Assembly: GCF_014892515.1 (NCBI RefSeq)
Contig: NZ_JADBGR010000096.1
Span: 62,001 to 126,000, forward strand
DNA length: 64,000 bases
Direction of reading: 5' to 3'
Origin: Myceligenerans pegani
GTDB taxonomy: Bacteria > Actinomycetota > Actinomycetes > Actinomycetales > Cellulomonadaceae
Numbering within the stretch: position 1 is the first letter of the stretch; the number at the start of each line of letters is the position of its first letter. The translations under genes were made by a program, and so were the position numbers. Shown piece by piece: positions 16,888-24,995 of the stretch. The notes under the pieces were generated by a model, which saw only the letters and a list, made by a program, of their open reading frames with translations, searched no databases and was not told the origin of the DNA.

Positions 16888-17481
16888 ATGAGCCATGAGG
16901 ACGCCACGCACGGCCCGGCACCGCTGGGTCCCGTGGATCCTGAACCGCTGCACCGCGCGGTGGACGCGCTCGCCGCGACCCTGCACGACTACGTCCGCAC
17001 GGCGGTCGGCGTGCGCGCGGAGTTCGGCGCCGCCGAGGCCGACGAGGACCCGCGCGTGCACGCGCTCGAGGAGAAGGTGGGGCAGCGGAACGCCGACCTC
17101 TTCGACACCCTGCACGGCGCCCTCGGCATGCACCCGGACCTCACCACCTCCATCTGGGAGCCGGGCGCGGACGCGTCCGGCCCGGAGCAGCCCGGCGTCG
17201 AGCGGCGCGCGGAGCCGTTCTACCTGAGCTTCCTGGTCGCCGCGCGGGGGAACGACGCCTCGCTGGACGGCGTGCTCAGCCTGGTCGACGCCACGGGCGA
17301 GGAGATCGCCGAACGGCTGGCCGACGGCGGGTACGAGGTGCTCGAGTGGATCTCGTCGCGGGGCGCGCCGGCCGGTTTCGACGACGGTTCGCTCGACGAG
17401 GACGCGTTCGACGACACCGACGACCACCCCGGCTCCGGCGGGGACGACCACACCGACGACTTCAGGGAGGACGAACGATGA
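16888..17481 (+). CDS. Hypothetical acidic protein in the accD-accE operon
   Basis: A 197-residue protein I do not recognise. The N-terminal two thirds look helical and globular (LHRAVDALAATLHDYVRTAV, VHALEEKVGQRNADLFDTLH, LSLVDATGEEIAERLADGGY). The last 40 residues are a strongly acidic, Gly/Asp-rich, probably disordered tail (DEDAFDDTDDHPGSGGDDHT). No signal peptide, membrane segment or cysteine. The ATG has a good GGAGGA 7 bases upstream, and TACGCT at about 16833 may be its promoter. Its stop overlaps the accE start in ATGA, so its translation is coupled to accE, hinting at a role in or near the carboxylase complex. Confidence 0.8.
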   Translation: MSHEDATHGPAPLGPVDPEPLHRAVDALAATLHDYVRTAVGVRAEFGAAEADEDPRVHALEEKVGQRNADLFDTLHGALGMHPDLTTSIWEPGADASGPEQPGVERRAEPFYLSFLVAARGNDASLDGVLSLVDATGEEIAERLADGGYEVLEWISSRGAPAGFDDGSLDEDAFDDTDDHPGSGGDDHTDDFREDER

Positions 17482-17720
17482 GCTCGCACCCGCAGGTACG
17501 GGTCGTGCGCGGGCGGCCCGACGACGTCGAGGTCGCCGCTCTCGTGGCGGGCCTCGCGGCCGTCACGGCCGCCGTGGAACCGGAGGACGCCGCCCCCATC
17601 GACGAGTGGACCAACCGGTCGCGCGTGCTGCGCGGCAACGGCGCCGCCACCGCGAAGAACTTCGGCGGCCGGTCGGGCCGCCACAACGCCGACGCCTGGC
17701 GCTGGAGCCTGCGCTCGTGA
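17478..17720 (+). CDS. accE: Acyl-CoA carboxylase epsilon subunit
   Basis: A small (80 residues) protein matching the actinobacterial epsilon subunit, which binds the beta subunit and stabilises or activates the complex. It starts VRVVRGRPDDVEVAALVAGL, the defining N-terminal segment, and ends with the conserved WRWSLR-type motif (DAWRWSLRS). The middle (NRSRVLRGNGAATAKNFGG) is the variable linker. It overlaps the upstream gene by ATGA and the downstream polysialyltransferase-like gene by GTGA, so all three should be translated from one message. Confidence 0.85.
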   Translation: MSSHPQVRVVRGRPDDVEVAALVAGLAAVTAAVEPEDAAPIDEWTNRSRVLRGNGAATAKNFGGRSGRHNADAWRWSLRS

Positions 17721-18739
17721 GCGCACGGGCGCGCGTCGTCGGCGCGCTGGTCGAGTCGCCGCTGCAACTGCTGTGCACGATCGAGGCGCATGCCGCGGGA
17801 CTCGGCGGGGAGACCACGCGCGTGCACGTGCGCGACGACGTCCCCACGCTCGCCCAGGCGCGCGACGCGCTCGCCCGGGCCGCCCTGCCGCCCGGCCTGA
17901 CCATGGACGTGCGACCGGTCCGGAACGCCATGTGGTCGCTGAACCGGAACCGGATCGTCGGGGAGGCGTTCTCGGGCGTCGTGCAGACCGCCCTCCTGAC
18001 GCGCCCCGTCGACTCGATCACGCTGGTCGACGACGGGCTGGCGGCCCTCGACCTCGACCGCATCCTCACCTCGCCGACCGGGGCGTTCGTGCGCTCCGGC
18101 GTGCGTTCCGGCGCGGCGCGCCGCGCGTTGGGCCGTGCCACGGCGGACCGGCTGCGTTCCCTGGCGCGCCGGGACGGGCTCACCCTGTTCACCGCCTTGC
18201 CGCTGCCCGGCGACGCGCTCGGCCGCCTGTCGGAGGCCGGCGTGCGCGTGGTGCCCGACGAGTTCGCCTGGTTCAGCTCCCAGCCCCTGCAGGCGGCGCC
18301 CGACGAGCCGACCGTCGTGGTGGGCTCCGGCCTGGTGGGCGCGGGATTCGTGGACACGGACAGCTACCTGTCGTGGGTGCTGTCCCTGGCCGCGGAGGGG
18401 CCGCTGCTCTACGTGCCGTACCGGCGCGACGAGCCCCTCGTCCAGCGCATCCTGCGGACCACCCCCGGCGTGACCATCGCCGACCCCGGCGCGGTGCTGG
18501 AACTGCGGCTGTCCGGCATGCACGAGGGCCAGCGCGTGCTCAGCCTGCCGACGACGTCGACCGTGCTGCTCACCTCGATCCTCGGCCGGCGCGGCGTGAA
18601 CGTCGAGGTCAAGGCGGTGCCGGACAGTTGGTGGGCGCCGAGCGTCCCCGAGCAGGTGCGCAAGGACGCGGCGTTCCTGGTGGACCTCTCCGCCGCCGCC
18701 CGGGCCGCTCAGACGGGCATGCGCCCGCCGGTGATGTAG
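17717..18739 (+). CDS. Polysialyltransferase-like (GT52-type) glycosyltransferase
   Basis: A 340-residue protein with features of the sialyl/polysialyltransferase superfamily: an N-terminal ALVESPLQLLCTIEAHAAG, the acceptor/donor region ITLVDDGLAALDL, then GLVGAGFVDTDSYLSWV, LLYVPYRRDEP and a C-terminal GMHEGQRVLSLPTTSTVLLT segment resembling the HP and S/T motifs of that group. It has no signal peptide, so it acts in the cytoplasm on a nucleotide-sugar donor. It overlaps accE by 4 bases, an odd partner for a carboxylase operon. Its last 31 bases overlap the convergent CBS gene. Sugar and acceptor unknown; the family call is from motif recognition. Confidence 0.65.
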   Translation: MSARARVVGALVESPLQLLCTIEAHAAGLGGETTRVHVRDDVPTLAQARDALARAALPPGLTMDVRPVRNAMWSLNRNRIVGEAFSGVVQTALLTRPVDSITLVDDGLAALDLDRILTSPTGAFVRSGVRSGAARRALGRATADRLRSLARRDGLTLFTALPLPGDALGRLSEAGVRVVPDEFAWFSSQPLQAAPDEPTVVVGSGLVGAGFVDTDSYLSWVLSLAAEGPLLYVPYRRDEPLVQRILRTTPGVTIADPGAVLELRLSGMHEGQRVLSLPTTSTVLLTSILGRRGVNVEVKAVPDSWWAPSVPEQVRKDAAFLVDLSAAARAAQTGMRPPVM

Positions 18740-19152
18740 TCCGTCAGCTGGTCACGCTCGGCCTGCACCTCCGCGATCCGGTGCTTGACGACGTCGCCGA
18801 TGCTCACGATCCCGGCCAGCCGGTCGTCCACGAGCACGGGGACGTGCCGGACGCGGTGCTCCGTCATCAGGGGCATCAGCTCGTCGAGCGTGGCCTCGGG
18901 GCCGCACGTGTGCACCTCGGCCGTCATGATCTGCGCGACCGTGCCGTCCAGGACGCCGTCCCCCTCCGTGTGCAGCCTGCGGACGACGTCGCGCTCGCTG
19001 ACGATGCCGTCCACGCGGGCGCCGTCGTCGGACACCACGACGGCGCCGATCCGGTGCTCCGCCAGCAGGGCGAGCAGCTCACGCACGCTCCGGTCACCGG
19101 AGATGGTGACCACCGAGACGCCCTTACGTCGCAATGCCTCTGTCACTCGCAT
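18709..19152 (-). CDS. Tandem CBS-domain protein
   Basis: A 147-residue stand-alone pair of CBS domains, a fold that senses adenine nucleotides such as AMP or ATP. CBS1 covers SVVTISGDRSVRELLALLAEHRIGAVVVSDDGARVDGIVSERDVVR and CBS2 covers MTAEVHTCGPEATLDELMPLMTEHRVRHVPVLVDDRLAGIVSIGDVV, written here only as extents of about residues 14-60 and 77-125. A short helix follows. The ATG at 19152 has GGAGGTG upstream and is preferred over a GTG three codons earlier. The 3' end overlaps the convergent glycosyltransferase gene by 31 bases. Confidence 0.88.
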   Translation of the reverse strand: MRVTEALRRKGVSVVTISGDRSVRELLALLAEHRIGAVVVSDDGARVDGIVSERDVVRRLHTEGDGVLDGTVAQIMTAEVHTCGPEATLDELMPLMTEHRVRHVPVLVDDRLAGIVSIGDVVKHRIAEVQAERDQLTDYITGGRMPV

Positions 19153-19295
19153 GGGAAGCACCTCCGTCGCCGCTCGCCGGGACCGGCGTCGTCGCAGGCC
19201 CCTTTCCCTGACGGTACGGCACGCGCCGCGGTTCGGGTAGGGGCGGGTGCGCAGGTGGGCGCACCCGCCTCGGGACGTTCCTCCATATCAGCAAC

Positions 19296-21002
19296 TCAGG
19301 CGAGTGCCTCACGAAGCACGTCCAGGCCGACCGAACCCAGGTTCAGCGCGCGGGCGTGGAACGCCTTCGCGTCGAACTCCTCACCCCTCGCGGCCGCGGC
19401 CTCCTTCGCCTCGTCCCGCGTCTGCTCCCACAGCCGCTGGCCCACCTTGTACGATGGCGCCTGCCCCGGCCATCCCAGGTAGCGGTGGTACTCGAAGCGG
19501 ACGAACTCCTCGGGCATGTTCACGTTCGCCTTCAGGAACTCCCACGCCGTGCCGGCGTCCCAGGTCTTCCCGCCCCAGGCCGCGGGTGCCTTGAGGCCCA
19601 GGTGCATGCCGATGTCGAAGACGACGCGGGCCGCACGCAGGCGCTGGCCGTCGAGCATGCCGAGCCGGTCGCCGGGATCGTCCAGGTAGCCGAGATCGGC
19701 CATCAGGCGCTCCGCGTACAGCGCCCAGCCCTCGCCATGCCCGGAGACCCAGCACGCGAGCCGGCGCCACGAGTTGAGCGTGTTCCGCGCGTGGACCGCC
19801 TGCGAGCACTGCAGGTGGTGGCCGGGGACGCCCTCGTGGTAGACGGTCGTCTTCTCGCGCCACGTGTTGAACTCGGTGACGCCCTGCGGCACGGACCACC
19901 ACATGCGCCCGGGCCGCGAGAAGTCGTCGCTCGGCGGGGTGTAGTAGATCCCACCGGTCTGCGTGGGCGCGATCAGGCACTCCAGGTTCAGCACCGGTTC
20001 GGGGATGTCGAAGTGCGTGCCGTTCAGGTCGCGGATCGCGGCGTCCGACGTCTCCTGCATCCAGGCCTTGAGCGCTTCGGGACCGGCGAGCTTCCGGGCC
20101 GGGTCCTCGTCGAGCACACGCACCGCGTCCTCGACGGTCGCGTCCGGACCTGCGATCTCGCGGGCCACCGCCTCCTGCTCGGCCACGACACGGGCGAGTT
20201 CCTCGACGCCCCACTCGTAGGTCTCCTCCAGATCGACCGCGGCGCCGAGGAAGGTCCGGCTGAACAGCGCGTAGCGGTCCCGGCCCACGGCGTCGGTCTC
20301 GGGGGCCCGGGGAGCGAGCTCGGACTCGAGGAAGTCCGCGAGACGCGCGTACGCCTCCCGGGCCCCGGCGGCGTTCGTCTCCAGATCACGGCGCAGCAGG
20401 CTGCACGACGACGAGCCGTCGAGCACCGACTCCGCCTCCTTGCCACGCACGAACGAGGAGAAGAACGACTCGTCGCCCGCCAGCTCCCGAGCCTGCTTGA
20501 CGCACTCGCGGACCTGGCGGATCGCGGCGACGTCGCCGCGGGAGGCCGCGAGGCGGAGGGACTCGGTGTAGCCGTCGACGGCCGCCGGCAGGGCGTCCAG
20601 GCGACCGGAGATGTTCTCCCACGCCTCGACCGACCCGGTCGGCATCATGTCGAAGATGTCCCGGAGGTACTGCACCGGCGAGGCGATGTTGTTCAGGTCG
20701 GCGACGTCCTCGCCGGCATCGTGCAGCTCGAGCTCCAGGCCGAGGCGCTCGCGCATGGCCGCGAGGGTCACGTGGTCGACGTCGTCCACGGGGTCCACGG
20801 CGTCGAGCGCGTCGAGCGTGGCGCGGTTCAGCGCGGCGGCCGCGTCGTGGTAGGCCGGGTCCAGCGCGTCCATGAGGTGGTCGTGCCCGGGCAGGCCCAT
20901 CTCGGTGGCGGTCATCGGGCTGTGTTCGATCAGTCGCTGCACGTGCGCGTCGGCGACGGCGTCGACGGCGGTCGGGGTTCGCGTGTCGGAGGGTGTGGTC
21001 AC
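19296..21002 (-). CDS. DUF885 family zinc-dependent peptidase-like protein
   Basis: A 568-residue protein of the DUF885 family, thought to be cytosolic zinc carboxypeptidase-like enzymes. The metal motif reads TVYHEGVPGHHLQCSQ (HEX4H), with a downstream GHGEGWALYAERLMADLG supplying a further Glu ligand, and PEEFVRFEYHRYLGWPGQAPSYKVG near the C-terminus is also highly characteristic. The N-terminal half is helical. There is no signal peptide. The GTG start follows TACTCT by 6 bases. Substrate unknown. It stands alone, between a CBS gene and an SRAP gene on the same strand. Confidence 0.88.
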   Translation of the reverse strand: MTTPSDTRTPTAVDAVADAHVQRLIEHSPMTATEMGLPGHDHLMDALDPAYHDAAAALNRATLDALDAVDPVDDVDHVTLAAMRERLGLELELHDAGEDVADLNNIASPVQYLRDIFDMMPTGSVEAWENISGRLDALPAAVDGYTESLRLAASRGDVAAIRQVRECVKQARELAGDESFFSSFVRGKEAESVLDGSSSCSLLRRDLETNAAGAREAYARLADFLESELAPRAPETDAVGRDRYALFSRTFLGAAVDLEETYEWGVEELARVVAEQEAVAREIAGPDATVEDAVRVLDEDPARKLAGPEALKAWMQETSDAAIRDLNGTHFDIPEPVLNLECLIAPTQTGGIYYTPPSDDFSRPGRMWWSVPQGVTEFNTWREKTTVYHEGVPGHHLQCSQAVHARNTLNSWRRLACWVSGHGEGWALYAERLMADLGYLDDPGDRLGMLDGQRLRAARVVFDIGMHLGLKAPAAWGGKTWDAGTAWEFLKANVNMPEEFVRFEYHRYLGWPGQAPSYKVGQRLWEQTRDEAKEAAAARGEEFDAKAFHARALNLGSVGLDVLREALA

Positions 21003-21128
21003 GTCGCGAGAGTACTGCGGCGGGGTGGGCGCGCGCCCCGGCTTTTCCGTGCCACCGGGGGAGCACCACGCGCGGTCGGTCGCGGGAACCGGGGGTCCGG
21101 CCGTGGGAGTCCCGTCAGAGGAGCCGGG

Positions 21129-21878
21129 TCACAAGAGCACGGGATCCGGGTCGCGGGGATCCCGCTCCGGTTCGATCAGGCCGGGCCCGTCGTTGCGGAC
21201 CGAGCCGACGGCGGCGCCCACCGGGGTGGTGGACAGCGGCGTGCCGGGCCCGCGCAAGAGGTCACCGGCCTCCTGGGCGCCGACGCCCGGATCGAGCCAG
21301 CGGTCCCAGGCGTCCGGGGGCAGCACCACCGGGGTGCGGTCGTGGACGCGCTCCATCGCGCCGGCCGCGGCCCGGGTGATCACCGTGGTCGTGACGAGCC
21401 AGCGGGCCGGATCGTCGTCGGCCCTCGTACGGTCGCGCCAGAACTCGTAGAGGCCCGCGAACGCGGCCGTGCGCCCCGCGGCCGGATGGATCCAGTAGGC
21501 CTGCTTCACCCCGCGGCCGACGTCGGGCAGCCGTCTCCACTCGTAGTACCCGTCCGCGACCACGAGGCAGCGCCGGGCCGCGAGGGGCTTGGCGAACGCC
21601 GGCTTGTCGAGCAGGGACTCGCTGCGGGCGTTGATCATGCGCGCGCCGACGCCCGGGTCCTTGGCCCAGGAGGGGACGAGGCCCCAGCGGGCGACGCGCA
21701 TCGACCGGGTGATCTCGCCGGTGGCCCGCGCCGCTCGCTCGACCACGATCCTGACCGGGTCGGTCGGCGCGACGTTCCACGACGGCGCCAGCAGCCGCGC
21801 GTCCTCGGCGAGCTCGGCGACCGCGAACTCGTCGGCCAGATCCTGGGCGTCCCTGAACGACGCGAACCTTCCGCACAT
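21129..21878 (-). CDS. SOS response-associated peptidase family (SRAP/HMCES/YedK) protein
   Basis: SRAP proteins form a covalent thiazolidine link with abasic sites in single-stranded DNA, shielding them. The 249-residue protein starts MCGRF, exposing Cys2 after Met removal, and has the other active-site residues in NVAPTDP (Asn), ADGYYEWRR (Glu) and MERVHDRTPVVLP (His). MRVARWGLVPSWAKD and INARSESLLDKPAF complete the signature. The ATG follows CACACT by 6 bases. It lies divergent to the exporter gene, with a 212-base spacer. Confidence 0.93.
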   Translation of the reverse strand: MCGRFASFRDAQDLADEFAVAELAEDARLLAPSWNVAPTDPVRIVVERAARATGEITRSMRVARWGLVPSWAKDPGVGARMINARSESLLDKPAFAKPLAARRCLVVADGYYEWRRLPDVGRGVKQAYWIHPAAGRTAAFAGLYEFWRDRTRADDDPARWLVTTTVITRAAAGAMERVHDRTPVVLPPDAWDRWLDPGVGAQEAGDLLRGPGTPLSTTPVGAAVGSVRNDGPGLIEPERDPRDPDPVLL

Positions 21879-22003
21879 GCCCCCAGTGTGCTCCGGGTGT
21901 CTGACATCGCCTGGTGGGCGGGGCCGGGCGGGCGGGACCGGCTCGGGTGGGCTCACGGCCGGTCGCCGCACCCGACTCGAACCGGCCGTGACACACATTA
22001 CCC

Positions 22004-22032
22004 GTGACACGTTCGTATCGTTTCGATAGACT
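22004..22032 (+). promoter_or_regulatory. Promoter with internal inverted repeat for the exporter gene
   Basis: GTGACA (22004-22009) and TAGACT (22027-22032) are separated by the ideal 17 bases. Between them, TATCG-TTT-CGATA at 22016-22028 is a 5-base perfect inverted repeat overlapping the -10. This is the classic place for a TetR- or MarR-type repressor of a drug exporter. A leader of about 50 bases with AGGAGA leads to the GTG at 22091. Confidence 0.6.
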
Positions 22033-22090
22033 GGGGAAACCGTCCACCAGCATCGTCGCCGCCCACTCTCGTCGCGCCCCCAGGAGACTT

Positions 22091-23335
22091 GTGTCCACCG
22101 CGCAGCTCGCCACCCGTTCCGTCGCCCTCCCCTCCTCGCCCGCCCGCCCGCGCGGCAGGACCGTCGCCCTGTGGGTCGTCATGCTCGGCTCCCTGTGCGC
22201 CCTGCCGGCGTTCACCACGGACATGTACCTGCCGGGCATCCCGCAGGTCGCCGCCGACCTCGGCTCGACCGAGGCGATGGCGCAGCTCACGGTGTCGGCC
22301 ATGCTCGTCGGCGGTGGACTCGGTCAGCTCGTCATCGGGCCGCTCTCCGACCGGTTCGGACGCCGCGCCCCGCTGCTGGTCGGCCTGGCGCTGCACGTCG
22401 TGACGTCGCTGCTGTGCGCCGTCGTCCCCACGATGAGCGGCCTGATCGCTCTGCGAGTGCTGCAGGGCTTCTTCAACGCCGCCGCCGGCACCACGGCGAT
22501 GGCCGTGGTCCGCGACCGGTTCACCGGGGCGGAGGCGGCACGCGTCCTGTCGCGCCTCATGCTGGTCATCGGCATCGCGCCGATGTTCGCCCCGACCATC
22601 GGGGCGGCCATCCTCACCGAGGCGTCGTGGCGCTGGGTGTTCGTGCTGCTGGCCGCCATGGGCGCGGTGCTCGCGCTCATCGTGCTCGGGCTCATGCCCG
22701 AGACGCACGCGGCCGAGCGGCGTGTCGCCGGCCGGACGGGCCGGGCCTTCGCCGGCTACGCCACCCTGCTGCGGGACCGGCAGTTCCTCGCCCTCGCGGT
22801 CCTGCCCGGCCTGTCGTTCGGCGTGCTGATGAGCTACGTCGTCAGCTCTCCCGTGGTGTTCCAGCAGGAGTTCGGTCTCTCCCACGGCGAGTTCTCGGTG
22901 CTGTTCGCCGCCAACGGCGTCGGGCTCGTGCTCGCCGCTCAGGTCAACGCCGCGCTCGTGCGCCGGATCGACCCGATGCGCCTGATGCGGTTCGCCGTCG
23001 TGGCGCAGACCGCCACCTCGGCCGTGCTGCTCGGCGTCGTGCTGCTCGGCATCGGCGGCCTGACGGGGCTGCTCGTCGTGATGTGGCTGGCGCTCGCGGC
23101 CACGCCGCTCATCCAGCCGAACGCCGCGGCACTGGCGATGTCCCGGCACGGTGAGATCGCCGGCACGTCGGCCGCGATGATCGGCGCGGCGCAGTCGTCG
23201 GTCGCGGGGATCGTCAGCTCGCTCGCGGGGTTCCTCGGCGGCGGGTCGGTCGCGATGGTGTCGGTGATGTTCGCGTCCGTGCTCGGGGCGCTGGTGGTCA
23301 TGGCCGTCGCCACGCCGGCGTTCCGGCGGCCCTGA
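22091..23335 (+). CDS. Multidrug effflux MFS transporter, Bcr/CflA type
   Basis: A 414-residue inner-membrane exporter with about 12 hydrophobic segments. The N-terminal LPAFTTDMYLPGIPQVAADLG is diagnostic of Bcr/CflA drug:proton antiporters, and GPLSDRFGRRAPLLVGLALH is MFS motif A after helix 2. The central loop (PETHAAERRVAGRTG) is basic. C-terminal half shows ALAMSRHGEIAGTSAAMIGAAQSS. The GTG start has an AGGAGA site 5 bases upstream and fits the promoter at 22004-22032; a more upstream GTG lies inside the -35 and is rejected. No local regulator gene is present. Confidence 0.9.
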   Translation: MSTAQLATRSVALPSSPARPRGRTVALWVVMLGSLCALPAFTTDMYLPGIPQVAADLGSTEAMAQLTVSAMLVGGGLGQLVIGPLSDRFGRRAPLLVGLALHVVTSLLCAVVPTMSGLIALRVLQGFFNAAAGTTAMAVVRDRFTGAEAARVLSRLMLVIGIAPMFAPTIGAAILTEASWRWVFVLLAAMGAVLALIVLGLMPETHAAERRVAGRTGRAFAGYATLLRDRQFLALAVLPGLSFGVLMSYVVSSPVVFQQEFGLSHGEFSVLFAANGVGLVLAAQVNAALVRRIDPMRLMRFAVVAQTATSAVLLGVVLLGIGGLTGLLVVMWLALAATPLIQPNAAALAMSRHGEIAGTSAAMIGAAQSSVAGIVSSLAGFLGGGSVAMVSVMFASVLGALVVMAVATPAFRRP

Positions 23336-23438
23336 GGGCCGGGCCGCGACGGTACGCGGTGTGGAGATACCGCACAACCTTCGACACCTGACAAGCGTCT
23401 GAACAAGTGTGGAACGTGATGACGCTATTCTCCGGGCT

Positions 23439-24878
23439 ATGCCTCAGCCTGACCGGCCGTCCGCGCAGCACGCCTCGATGCCGCCACATCGGATCCCCAA
23501 GCGGACGGATCGGCCGGCCAATCGGCACTCCTCAGGCAAGGGCTGGTCGCGCAAGCCACGCATCGTCGCGATGTCGTTCGTCGGTGTGCTCGCGCTGGGC
23601 GGTGCCGCGACGGCCACGGTCATGGAGCAGCTGGCGGCGGAGGTCGAGGTCTCGGACGTGTCCGGCATCGTGCAGGGTGCCAGCAAGGAGGTGAAGGACC
23701 CGGCCGACCCCTTCAAGGACGTCCCGGTGAACATCCTGGTGATGGGCACGGACTTCCGCGACGCGGAGAACGTGGCGGTCGCGGGCGGCGCCGACGAGGC
23801 CGGGATGCGGTCCGACACCACGATGCTGGTGCACATCTCCCGGGACCGGTCGTGGATCCACGTCGTGTCGATCCCGCGCGACTCGATGGTGAACCGGCCC
23901 GGGTGCGAGCTCCCGGACGGGAGCATGGCGCCGGCGCTCGGGCTCGGTCAGTTCAACGGCGCCTTCAACGCCGGCGGCTACCTGACGGGCGAGGGTGAGA
24001 ACGATCTCACCTACGGCGCCGCCTGCACCATCACGACGGTCATGGACAACACAGGCCTGCCGATGCCCAACCACATCGTCGTCAAGATGCACAGCGTGCT
24101 CGACGTGGTCGACGCCATCGGCGGTGTGCGGGTCTGCCTCCCGTACCCCATCGTGACCCCGCAGCAGTACGGCGGCGTGAACCTTCCCGCCGGTGAGCAG
24201 ACGCTGGACGGCATGGACTCGCTCGACTACCTGCGCGCGCGCCACGTGGAGGGGACCACCCAGAGCGACCTGGACCGCATCGACCGGCAACAGGGGTTCA
24301 TCAACGCGCTGCTGCGCCAGATCCTGTCGGCCGACACGATGGCCAACCCGGCGAAGATGCTGAACCTGTCGAAGGCGGTGCTCGGCTCCGTGAACCCGGA
24401 CCCGGAGCTCGGCGACGCGCGGAACCTCGTGGGGCTCGCGTTCAGCCTCAAGGACATCCAGAAGAACCGGATCCTCTTCACCACGGTCCCGAACCAGCCG
24501 TGGACGCAGGATCCGAACCGCGTCGAATGGACCTACGAGGCGGACCAGCTCTGGGCCGACCTCGCGAACGACGTGGAGCCGGCCGGCCTGCCCCCGCTCG
24601 AGGGCGAGGAGACATCGGGCAGCGGCGGCGCGGACGGCGGCTCGGGGGCCGACGGCGGCGGCTCCGGGGGGGACGACGGCGGTTCCGGCGGTGACGGTGG
24701 AGGTTCCGGCGGCGGTGGCTCGGGTGGTGGCTCCGGCGCATCGGGCGATGAGGCCGGCGCCGACGACGGGACCGGTACGGACGGGACTGGCACGGACAGC
24801 ACCGCCACGCCATCCACCGACGAGGCGTCCGCGGACCCCGACCCGGAACCGAGCCAGCCGACGGGGACCTGCTCCTGA
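23439..24878 (+). CDS. LCP family protein with long Gly/Ser-rich tail
   Basis: A second LCP ligase, 479 residues. A basic cytoplasmic region (about 1-42) precedes one membrane helix (IVAMSFVGVLALGGAATATVM). The LCP domain has VNILVMGTDFRD, MRSDTTMLVHISRDR, HVVSIPRDSMVNRPG, QFNGAFNAGGY and a late YLRARHVEGTTQSDLDRIDR, keeping the catalytic Arg/Asp set. Two cysteines near CELPDG and AACTIT may form a disulfide. After about residue 390 comes a disordered Gly/Ser/Asp-rich tail of some 90 residues. The ATG is 7 bases after TATTCT, a leaderless layout. It is unlike the first LCP protein (1737) in length and tail. Confidence 0.9.
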   Translation: MPQPDRPSAQHASMPPHRIPKRTDRPANRHSSGKGWSRKPRIVAMSFVGVLALGGAATATVMEQLAAEVEVSDVSGIVQGASKEVKDPADPFKDVPVNILVMGTDFRDAENVAVAGGADEAGMRSDTTMLVHISRDRSWIHVVSIPRDSMVNRPGCELPDGSMAPALGLGQFNGAFNAGGYLTGEGENDLTYGAACTITTVMDNTGLPMPNHIVVKMHSVLDVVDAIGGVRVCLPYPIVTPQQYGGVNLPAGEQTLDGMDSLDYLRARHVEGTTQSDLDRIDRQQGFINALLRQILSADTMANPAKMLNLSKAVLGSVNPDPELGDARNLVGLAFSLKDIQKNRILFTTVPNQPWTQDPNRVEWTYEADQLWADLANDVEPAGLPPLEGEETSGSGGADGGSGADGGGSGGDDGGSGGDGGGSGGGGSGGGSGASGDEAGADDGTGTDGTGTDSTATPSTDEASADPDPEPSQPTGTCS

Positions 24879-24995
24879 CGAAACCTCTCCTGGCCGGCGC
24901 CGACGACGCCGTCGTGGCCGACCGCGCCCTGCGTCGGGAGAGCGCAACCACCGAGCAGAACGGCGTGGTCGCGCGCAGGTGCCCCGGCTTCCGGG

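Noticed and set aside
22004-22090. Upstream GTG start for the exporter
   Set aside because: That GTG lies within the -35 of a well-formed promoter, so it cannot be on the transcript.
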